From: Filomicrobium sp.
GTDB lineage: Bacteria > Pseudomonadota > Alphaproteobacteria > Rhizobiales > Hyphomicrobiaceae
DNA: 5,385 nucleotides
NCBI GenBank assembly: GCA_021775655.1
Contig: JAJFHK010000232.1
Coordinates: 1-5,385 of the forward strand
Direction: 5' to 3'
Program-made: the position numbers and the translations under genes
In this document: piece by piece, positions 1 to 5,085 of the stretch
Numbering within the stretch: the stretch's first letter is position 1
Layout of the letters: the number at the start of each line of letters is the position of its first letter
The notes under the pieces: model-generated
What the model was told of the DNA's origin: nothing
The model's database searches: none
Seen by the model: the letters and a program-made list of their open reading frames with translations, nothing else

Positions 1-1
1 A

Positions 2-844
2 CCACCGGGCGGTTCGGATGAAGCTTCTTTCGATATCGCCCGGATTAGCCCCGACGGTATTTCAGTTTTCGCGGGACGTGCGAAACCCTATGAGCACATC
101 AATGTCCTTGTCGGGCAACAGGTTGTCGGCACGGCAAGCGCCGACGGCGAGGGCAACTGGACGCTGGTAACGGAGGAAAAAATCCCCGACATCTCAGCGG
201 AATTAAAACTCCAAGCCGGGGTTCCCGCCCCAACCGACAGCACCCAACAAGCTTCACAGTCGAAGGATCAAACGCAAAATACAGCCAACGGCGCAACCGA
301 GAACGTTGCAACGGTGAATAAGCGCCTATTTGCCTCCCTGCAGGGGCTGGTCGATGAGGCCCGCGCTAAGAACGAAGGTGGTGAGGCTTCCAAACCAGCT
401 CCGGGAGCCGTCAGTGTTACAGCAGCCCGCGAAGTGCAGCAGACCGCCGCTTTAGATGCAAATTCAAGCAGCGCGGCTTCAGCGGACGTGCAAGCCCGGT
501 CAATCCCCATACCGGTTCAGTTCGTATATCGCGAAGCTGAATTCACCGATCAGGGCCGCAAGGCAGTTCAGCTCCTGCTCGAATACCTCAAGGCCAGCAA
601 GTTGGACCGCGTAACACTCTCCGGCCACGCAGATGAGCGCGGATCTTCGGAGCTGAACCTGCAACTGTCGCGAGACCGGCTGAATGCGGTGCGAGATCGA
701 CTTGAAGTAGGCGGCTACGCTGGCAACCTCGTTTTGCTGCCCAAAGGCGAAACCGAGCCGTTTTCTGATGTAGACCGCAGCTCGCTTTCAGCGCAGGACC
801 TCTATCAGTTGGATAGGCGCGTTGAGCTTCGTCTCGAGCGCTAA
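2..844 (+). CDS. Ig-like/OmpA-like envelope protein, C-terminal part (5' end outside window)
   Basis: The frame is open from the first complete codon of the window, so the visible 280 residues are the C-terminal part of a longer protein; the in-frame GTG at 314 is internal, not the start. Residues ~12-61 look like a bacterial Ig-like module (pattern DGxSVFAGRAKPYxxxxVLVG...TASADGxGNWTL). A Gln/Ser/Thr/Ala-rich linker of about 100 residues follows. Residues ~170-280 form an OmpA-like domain with the motif SGHADERGSSELNLQLSRDRLNAV. Asp211 and Arg226 sit 15 residues apart, as the diaminopimelate-binding Asp/Arg pair does in OmpA. Inferred role: periplasmic or outer-membrane protein that holds non-covalently to peptidoglycan. 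A signal peptide, lipobox or LysM domain would lie upstream and cannot be seen. Its stop (TAA) interlocks with the stop of the convergent gene. The OmpA-like call is firm; the Ig-like call is moderate. Confidence 0.85.
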   Translation, partial: PPGGSDEASFDIARISPDGISVFAGRAKPYEHINVLVGQQVVGTASADGEGNWTLVTEEKIPDISAELKLQAGVPAPTDSTQQASQSKDQTQNTANGATENVATVNKRLFASLQGLVDEARAKNEGGEASKPAPGAVSVTAAREVQQTAALDANSSSAASADVQARSIPIPVQFVYREAEFTDQGRKAVQLLLEYLKASKLDRVTLSGHADERGSSELNLQLSRDRLNAVRDRLEVGGYAGNLVLLPKGETEPFSDVDRSSLSAQDLYQLDRRVELRLER

Positions 845-1293
845 CCTGCTGATGCCTTACGTCCGTTGATGTGGTAGCCCAACTCGTCGCGAATGTTCAT
901 TGCAGCCTGGCGCCAGTCTCCCCCACCACCCGGCGATTCCATTTCTGTCACGCCGGGCTCGAAACTTTCTTCCGGTGGATCGGAAGGTGGATTTCCAGAC
1001 TCATAGTAGGGCAGGTCGAGATGGCCTTGTGAACTTATGCTCTCCTCTCCGTCCTCCGACATTGGGAACGCGCCAATTCGCGCAGCAAGGTTCTGCAGTT
1101 CGGTTAGAATGAGGCCGCGCCGGGTCTCATGTTCTATGGTCAGGCTGCGTACGTCGTCGAGGAGTTTCTTGTCGGCAAGGCTTAACGCTTCGCCAAGAGC
1201 CGCAATCAGCAGGCTCTCTTTATTGGAAATGTCGGCGAGTTTCGCGTGCATTCCCTCGATATGAGATTTCGAATTTTTCATTGGTGCCCCCAT
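841..1293 (-). CDS. Hypothetical protein, 150 residues, helical N-terminal half
   Basis: I do not recognise a named family. Residues ~10-75 are rich in Leu, Ala, Glu, Lys and Arg with a helical, coiled-coil-like spacing (ALGEALSLADKKLLDDV, then EHETRRGLILTELQNLAARIGAFP). A Pro/Gly/Ser/Glu-rich, probably disordered stretch covers ~77-125, and a short C-terminal helix (DWRQAAMNIRDELGYHI) follows. No signal peptide or membrane segment is visible, so it is probably cytoplasmic. The first ATG (1293) has GAGG 8 nt upstream. A second ATG at 1281 has a G-run 5-6 nt before it and would remove four residues; I keep the first. The acidic/charged codon pattern and an RBS support a real gene. It overlaps the convergent OmpA-like gene by 4 bp. 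The long opposite-strand frames over it have no family resemblance. Function unknown. Confidence 0.7.
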   Translation of the reverse strand: MGAPMKNSKSHIEGMHAKLADISNKESLLIAALGEALSLADKKLLDDVRSLTIEHETRRGLILTELQNLAARIGAFPMSEDGEESISSQGHLDLPYYESGNPPSDPPEESFEPGVTEMESPGGGGDWRQAAMNIRDELGYHINGRKASAG

Positions 1294-1323
1294 TTCGCGA
1301 TCCTCAAGAGCATGTTCAGCAAA

Positions 1324-1351
1324 AATATATGCGATTTTTTGCGTTCAGAAC
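1324..1351 (-). promoter_or_regulatory. Candidate promoter for the 150-residue hypothetical protein
   Basis: On the minus strand a TATATT hexamer (1324-1329) lies 16 bp downstream of GTTCTG (1346-1351), a weak -35 match. A start of transcription near 1316 would leave a leader of about 25 nt before the ATG at 1293. The -10 match is good and the -35 is poor; the surroundings are AT-rich, so this may be chance. Confidence 0.3.
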
Positions 1352-1568
1352 ACGCCTTGCAATATTTCCGCAGACAAGCGAATCACCAACGAATACAAAC
1401 TGTTGAGTTATTCACGGAAAATTGCGGTCAGAATTGGACGAGGCGGTTTCTCCGGAAATCAGAAAAGGAATGGGCAGCATTTCATTTGCCGGAAAAGTCC
1501 GGTTTCTCGGGCTTAAAAACCAACAGTCGAGGAAATCGAAAAAAGTGCGATGAAGATACATTACTGCT

Positions 1569-1582
1569 GGCCGCAGACGGCC
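1569..1582 (-). terminator. Weak hairpin just after the HAD phosphatase stop
   Basis: GGCCG (1569-1573) and CGGCC (1578-1582) form a 5-bp GC stem around a 4-nt loop, starting 6 nt after the HAD stop codon. There is no adjacent U-run on the minus strand; the nearest T-run is about 25-30 nt further on. It may stop transcription weakly or stabilise the 3' end, or may be chance. Confidence 0.25.
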
Positions 1583-1588
1583 CCGTGG

Positions 1589-2578
1589 TTAACTCTTCGC
1601 GCTCTTGGCCACCTTCCACATCTCCTCTTCGACGCGAATGTTTGCAAGGATGCGATCGATGAGCAAGCAGGTGCGCTCGAATAGGTCCGAGCCGCGCCGG
1701 TAATCGGCGGGTGCAAAAAAGTCGATGCGACCCGCGTTGAAGAGATCCACGCACTTCTTGCGCGCCTTGCCGGGCGGGTAGACGGCAATTGCATGACCAC
1801 CGCTCTTCCGTGTGACCGCCATTGACGGGACGTCGGTATCGCCGTCGCCAAAATAGATCATGTTGGAAAAGGGAATCGGCCGGTCGGCGTCCGGCATGTG
1901 CTCGTTGATCGTCTCACCGAGATCTTCGACCCCCTTATTGATGCGGAACAGATACTGTGTCTTACCCGTGTCCGTGATGACCCTTTTCGGATACGGCATA
2001 TCATAGGCCTCAAACCAATATTCCGATGCGAACACGTTATGGAAGTGATGGTAGATCGGTGTACCTTCGACGATCTCGGTCAGACCTGACGAAATAAGAT
2101 AGTGGCGCAGCGCGATGCCGTGACTTTCCGCCCGGATTTTCGTGTAGTCCTCGATCGCATCAAACCATTCAAGCACGCCCGGAAACAGTTCGACATCGCG
2201 GCCCTGCGCAACGAGGTCCTCGCGGTCAATCCTGACGCCGGCTTCCTTCGCTTTTTTGTAGAGAAGGTGCATGTAGGTGATCAGTGGATCGGCCTTATGC
2301 TCCTTTGCAACACGGTTCGATTCCTCCCAGAATTGCGCCGGGTCGATGCCGATCTTCGGTAGGAATGCGTATTCTTGCATAGGTCGCGGCGACAAGGTTC
2401 CGTCGAAATCGTAGACGAGTGCGATCGTCTTCTTGGCAAACTTGGTGGCGCCGGATGACTTAGGGGTCCCGGATTTCGCGCGGGTTGCCTTTCCAGACAA
2501 CTTTGCTCCCCGTTTGGATACGGCCGCGCCGCCGCTGCCTCCATCCTCGCATTGCCCGCGTGTTGCGCGTTCTGCCAT
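1589..2578 (-). CDS. HAD-superfamily phosphatase (PSP-like subgroup), substrate unknown
   Basis: This 329-residue protein has the HAD signatures in order. Motif I is VYDFDGTL, with nucleophile Asp57 and acid Asp59. A helical cap follows, ~75-150. Motif II is LISSG, Ser163/Ser164. The probable motif III lysine is Lys206. Motif IV is FGDGDTDVPSM, with Asp245 and Asp249 as likely Mg ligands. These residues predict a Mg-dependent phosphomonoesterase acting through an aspartyl-phosphate. The layout resembles phosphoserine phosphatase-like proteins, but nothing fixes the substrate. The first ~50 residues are an extra basic, Lys/Ala/Ser/Gly-rich tail with no signal-peptide core, probably disordered. 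AAGGAG 7 nt before the ATG supports including it. It is cytosolic by sequence and transcribed divergently from pyrE across 169 bp. The fold is certain; a role linked to nucleotides is only a neighbourhood guess. Confidence 0.93.
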   Translation of the reverse strand: MAERATRGQCEDGGSGGAAVSKRGAKLSGKATRAKSGTPKSSGATKFAKKTIALVYDFDGTLSPRPMQEYAFLPKIGIDPAQFWEESNRVAKEHKADPLITYMHLLYKKAKEAGVRIDREDLVAQGRDVELFPGVLEWFDAIEDYTKIRAESHGIALRHYLISSGLTEIVEGTPIYHHFHNVFASEYWFEAYDMPYPKRVITDTGKTQYLFRINKGVEDLGETINEHMPDADRPIPFSNMIYFGDGDTDVPSMAVTRKSGGHAIAVYPPGKARKKCVDLFNAGRIDFFAPADYRRGSDLFERTCLLIDRILANIRVEEEMWKVAKSAKS

Positions 2579-2585
2579 GTCGTCG

Positions 2586-2591
2586 CTCCTT
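2586..2591 (-). promoter_or_regulatory. Ribosome binding site fixing the HAD phosphatase start
   Basis: AAGGAG on the minus strand ends 7 nt before the ATG at 2578. This near-perfect site supports the long start, so the lysine-rich N-terminal tail is likely translated rather than an annotation artefact. Confidence 0.75.
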
Positions 2592-2665
2592 GTGGCGCGA
2601 TTTAACTTGCGTTGTTCGAAACTGCCTGATTCGCCTGAACGGATTAAGGCGCTCGATCGCTACCC

Positions 2666-2694
2666 TTGACAGTTCGTGTGCAAGCAGCGAAACG
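2666..2694 (+). promoter_or_regulatory. Candidate promoter for pyrE
   Basis: TTGACA (2666-2671, preceded by C, the CTTGAC form common in alphaproteobacteria) is a full -35 match. At 17 bp spacing the -10 position reads GAAACG (2689-2694), which is poor. A start near 2701 would give a leader of about 47 nt before the pyrE ATG. The -35 is convincing; the -10 is not. Confidence 0.4.
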
Positions 2695-2735
2695 CGTCGT
2701 TGAAACGGCCAGGACTTTGCCAGGCACGAGACCAA

Positions 2736-2740
2736 AAGGA
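2736..2740 (+). promoter_or_regulatory. Ribosome binding site fixing the pyrE start
   Basis: AAGGA lies 7 nt before the ATG at 2748. The in-frame upstream ATG at 2676 has no such site and would add 24 residues unlike the family, so 2748 is the chosen start. Confidence 0.7.
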
Positions 2741-2747
2741 AGAAAGA

Positions 2748-3335
2748 ATGCCGCTGCCGCCTTTCCCCACACCGGAACAAGCTCGCGACGAGCTGATCAG
2801 CATTGTGACTTCCCTGTCCTATGTGACCGGTTCAGAACTGCGTCTCGCCTCCGGCAAGACCTCGAACTATTACTTCAACATGAAGCCGACGATGCTTGAT
2901 GCACGCGGCGCATTCCTCATTGGCCTACTCATCCTCGACAAAATCGAACCTATGCAGGTGAGCCTCGTCGGCGGCCTGGAGATGGGTGCGGTACCACTGG
3001 CAACCGCGGTCGCAGCTGTCAGTGCGGCAAAAGGCGACCCGGTCTCGGCGTTCTTCGTGCGCAAGCAGGTCAAGGATCACGGCACGCAGTCCTTGATTGA
3101 GGGGCTTGCCAAAGAAGAAACCATGCAGCAGCGCCGCGTCGTGATCCTGGAAGACGTTACTACAACCGGAGGATCCGCAATAAAGGCCGTAGAAACTGTC
3201 CGCGCGGAGGGCGGTGAGGTTGTCGCAGTGATCACCGTGCTCGATCGCCAGGAAGGTGCCGACGCTGCATTCAAGAAGGCTGGCGTTGCATTCCATTCAC
3301 TGATGACTAAAGACGACGTCTCCGGTCGAGGGTGA
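2748..3335 (+). CDS. pyrE: Orotate phosphoribosyltransferase
   Basis: A 195-residue cytosolic enzyme that joins orotate to PRPP to give orotidine 5'-phosphate, the fifth step of de novo UMP synthesis. The orotate-side motif is LASGKTSNYYFN (33-44). The flexible catalytic loop is VRKQVKDHG; Arg105, Lys106, Lys109 and His111 match Arg99, Lys100, Lys103 and His105 of the Salmonella enzyme. The PRPP-binding motif is VVILEDVTTTGGSA (131-144), with acidic pair Glu135-Asp136. In GLEMGAVPL (76-84), Met79 stands where Salmonella has Lys73, as I recall for the Bradyrhizobium-type subgroup. Length fits short bacterial forms, which act as dimers with shared active sites. It is divergent from the HAD gene and followed by a strong hairpin, so probably monocistronic. 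The C-terminus (TKDDVSGRG) is slightly unusual but past the catalytic core. Confidence 0.96.
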   Translation: MPLPPFPTPEQARDELISIVTSLSYVTGSELRLASGKTSNYYFNMKPTMLDARGAFLIGLLILDKIEPMQVSLVGGLEMGAVPLATAVAAVSAAKGDPVSAFFVRKQVKDHGTQSLIEGLAKEETMQQRRVVILEDVTTTGGSAIKAVETVRAEGGEVVAVITVLDRQEGADAAFKKAGVAFHSLMTKDDVSGRG

Positions 3336-3661
3336 TGAGTTTCAATTGCTCCGGTATCTGTAAGGAGCGACGGGCATCCCGATGCTGCGTCGCTCCCAAT
3401 CGTGCTAGGGGACTGAAATAAACAGCGCAATCGGCGCTTCGAAGAATGAAAAATAACACAATTAGATCACCGCGCCGATGCTGACCGGGTGCTCAGCCGA
3501 CATGTTTCGAAGTAGCTGCATTGTCTTGGCTTGAAGTATCTTGAGATTTGAAATGATTAGATTTGAGATTACGCGCTCGTTCTGAAGAACTCGTCGGAAT
3601 CACAAATAATTACTGCGGCTCGGCACGCCGAAAGCTAACGAGAAAACGAGTCGATTTGATT
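3336..3661. other. Gene-free stretch between pyrE and the membrane protein gene, 326 bp
   Basis: Apart from the hairpin at 3364-3396 I find no coding frame with family resemblance and no tRNA-like structure. Two convergent genes end here. Small structures: AGCGC/GCGCT (3424-3428, 3434-3438), GCTGA/TCAGC (3480-3484, 3493-3497), GTTC-TGAA-GAAC (3579-3590), and a TCGG/CCGA stem around 3618-3631. There is a run of related GATTTGA words at 3540-3570 and paired ACGAG words near 3637-3650. The second half is AT-rich. Neither the weak TCGG/CCGA stem nor the other dyads make a good terminator for the minus-strand gene. Confidence 0.5.
3364..3396 (+). terminator. Long hairpin after pyrE, probable 3' end or terminator without U-run
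   Basis: GGAGCGACG (3364-3372) pairs perfectly with CGTCGCTCC (3388-3396). Inside, GCAT (3374-3377) pairs with ATGC (3382-3385) around a CCCG loop, separated from the outer stem by a small 1x2 internal loop. It begins 28 nt after the pyrE stop. No T-run follows on the plus strand or on the minus strand, so classical intrinsic termination is doubtful. A Rho-dependent end with a protective stem is equally possible. Confidence 0.55.
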
Positions 3662-4852
3662 TTATAATCCCCCTTGTTCCAATTGCTTTTTCGCGATCTC
3701 CGTTTCCTCCTCGTGCAAGATTTCGGGCTGCTCCATCCCGAGTTCTTCGGAGAGTTCCTGGAAGGGTTTCGTGTCAACTTTCCAGAATCCGTTGTCGGGA
3801 TTTGAGATGTCGTGCAACATCAGCATCAAAAAGCTGAAGAACGAGACCATGATGAAAATCATGTAGTACTGGCTATACCGATCGTCATCGAGCCTATGTC
3901 CCGGCGTGTCCGGGCATTCAGGCTGTCGGAGAGCACTCTCGAGTGCGGCTGGGTCCGGCTTGAAGCCCCCACCTGACGTGTAATCCGCCGTCAATTGTTC
4001 CGCTGACGGCCGCAACGGATCGACGCACAACGGCTCGGCCATGAATGGCAGTATCAGAGCAAGCGACATCATCCACAGGGCTGCGAGAAGAAATCGCGAG
4101 ATCTTTCCGCCGATGTTGCCGATCCGTTGCGCCTGCAGAACACCCAGTCGTTCGAATTCGCGGATGATTTCCTGTTGGGCGATCTTGTCGTCGCGATCGA
4201 AGGGCTCAAGTTCCAAGATTTTCGTACGGCACCGGTCAAGAATATCCCGGTTCGCCGGATCGTCTTTCGTGTCCAGGCCCGAGCCCACATTCCCTGTGTA
4301 GCTCAACAGGTGTTCGCGGATCTTCTGCTTCGCCCGCGTCGTTGCAATTGTATTCTCGTTCGGCTCAAAGTACTTCAGGTAACTCCAGATGGAACGCACC
4401 ACATAGACTTCCTGCGCGAGGATTTTGCGTGCCTCGCTGACATCCTCGATTCCCTTGACGAGGGCGAGGCCCACGATAATAGCGTAAAGGGTCGAGATCG
4501 CCTGATAGAAGACCTCCTTGTAGTTCTCGTTGAATTTGACCGATGCCAGAAAGTCATTCGTGCTGAACCCAAAAAACATTCTCTCAAAAGAGTCGGGATA
4601 CACGTGCAGCGAGAAGTAGACCATCACCACCAGTACACCGAGCAGCAACGGTGCAGCGCAGCGGGCAATAAAACTTAAGATGCGCACGACAAACGGCACA
4701 AACAGTCCAATGACTAGAAGTGCGAAGATAACTCCGTTGGCAATCTGCCAATGTTGATAAAATCCGGAAACGCCGAACGCCAAAAGGCTTGCAAGGAGAA
4801 TGTGCGGATTGTCGAGATACGCTCCGCCGAAGAATCTATGTCGGGACCCCAT
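3662..4852 (-). CDS. Integral membrane protein, DUF4239/bestrophin-like
   Basis: A 396-residue inner-membrane protein of unknown function. Hydrophobic segments lie near residues 17-32, 38-58, 66-83, 116-133, 253-272 and 328-347. A large hydrophilic part (~136-250) rich in charged residues lies between segments four and five, and a polar loop with two Cys (276, 313) between five and six. The fourth segment plus following helix (ISTLYAIIVGLALVKGIED, then SEARKILAQEVYVVRSIW) and the end (FLMLMLHDISNPDNGFWKVD) recall the DUF4239 'bestrophin-like' pattern: a helix followed by an EA-rich helix, and a final LhDhxxPxxG-V motif. That is remembered pattern matching. I place the start at ATG 4852 because GGGGGTGA precedes it by 8 nt; a TTG nine codons upstream has no such site. 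Transcribed in the same direction as pckA, 233 bp downstream of it. No pumping, channel or enzyme function can be claimed. Confidence 0.88.
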   Translation of the reverse strand: MGSRHRFFGGAYLDNPHILLASLLAFGVSGFYQHWQIANGVIFALLVIGLFVPFVVRILSFIARCAAPLLLGVLVVMVYFSLHVYPDSFERMFFGFSTNDFLASVKFNENYKEVFYQAISTLYAIIVGLALVKGIEDVSEARKILAQEVYVVRSIWSYLKYFEPNENTIATTRAKQKIREHLLSYTGNVGSGLDTKDDPANRDILDRCRTKILELEPFDRDDKIAQQEIIREFERLGVLQAQRIGNIGGKISRFLLAALWMMSLALILPFMAEPLCVDPLRPSAEQLTADYTSGGGFKPDPAALESALRQPECPDTPGHRLDDDRYSQYYMIFIMVSFFSFLMLMLHDISNPDNGFWKVDTKPFQELSEELGMEQPEILHEEETEIAKKQLEQGGL

Positions 4853-5085
4853 AACGCAATTCACCCCCGGGTAGGCCAAAATGTCAGCGGGGGCGAAATT
4901 AAAAAATTTGCCAGCTCAATCGTTTGGAATAGCCAGCCAGTCCCCTGCCAGCTATGAAATTAACGCGAATACGGCGTGTTAGGCAACGACTACCAAGATG
5001 CAAGCCAACGCTGCGCCCCGAATGGTAGCAGCGCTGCAGTTTCCTGGGATGCTTAAAGTCACTTTAGACGACGTGACGCGGTCGG
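4853..5085. other. Intergenic region between pckA and the membrane protein gene
   Basis: Both flanking genes read leftward. The region holds no supported gene. It contains three GCCAGC words (4910-4915, 4932-4937, 4947-4952) and an A/T-rich patch with an A6 run at 4898-4908 just upstream of the membrane gene. Nearer pckA are the palindrome GCAGCGCTGC (5028-5037) and the dyad TAAAGT-C-ACTTTA (5054-5066). CGCTGC (5009-5014) can pair with GCAGCG (5028-5033) around a 13-nt loop, a weak pckA 3' hairpin without a proper U-run. I could not identify a convincing -35/-10 pair for the membrane protein gene. Confidence 0.5.
4861..4868 (-). promoter_or_regulatory. Ribosome binding site deciding the membrane protein start
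   Basis: GGGGGTGA on the minus strand matches the Shine-Dalgarno GGAGGTGA at 7 of 8 positions and lies 8 nt before the ATG at 4852. The upstream in-frame TTG at 4879 lacks any comparable site, so the shorter form is preferred. Confidence 0.65.

Larger units (their letters stand above)
1294..1588. other. Intergenic region between two minus-strand genes, about 295 bp
   Basis: No supported gene lies here. A plus-strand frame (1246-1662) crosses it but overlaps both neighbours, lacks a recognisable family and looks like chance. Contents: the candidate promoter near 1324-1351; a DnaA-box-like TTATTCAC around 1405; the direct repeat CGGTTTCTC at 1444-1452 and 1500-1508; a 5-bp hairpin, CCGGA/TCCGG with a 4-nt loop, at 1489-1502; and several A-tracts toward 1540. 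The region is clearly AT-richer than the flanking genes. It probably combines the 3' end of the HAD gene transcript with the promoter of the next gene. Confidence 0.5.

Noticed and set aside
1405..1413. DnaA-box-like TTATTCACG, possible origin element
   Set aside because: A single imperfect copy without a cluster, AT-rich unwinding region or origin-linked genes.
1246..1662. 138-residue plus-strand open frame across the intergenic gap
   Set aside because: It overlaps both minus-strand genes at its ends, has no good RBS, and its composition (many Arg, Ser, Cys) matches no family; it looks like a chance frame.
2676..2747. Upstream ATG extending PyrE by 24 residues
   Set aside because: The extension is unlike OPRTase N-termini and lacks an RBS, while ATG 2748 has AAGGA at 7 nt.
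2581..3372. 11-bp inverted repeat (CGTCGCTCCTT / AAGGAGCGACG) flanking pyrE, suggestive of a mobile unit
   Set aside because: A few 11-bp matches are expected by chance in 5.4 kb; one copy contains the HAD gene's RBS and the other is part of the pyrE hairpin, and there is no transposase or target duplication.
3077..3430. Minus-strand frames opposite pyrE (also 2925-3296)
   Set aside because: Both are shadows of the confidently identified pyrE coding sequence.
3397..3661. Search for a tRNA or CRISPR array in the gene-free stretch
   Set aside because: No T-arm consensus or cloverleaf pairing, and the repeated words are too short and irregularly spaced for a CRISPR array.
4127..4678. 183-residue plus-strand frame opposite the membrane protein gene
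   Set aside because: It is the complement of a gene with clear membrane segments and family-like motifs; nothing in its own product is recognisable.
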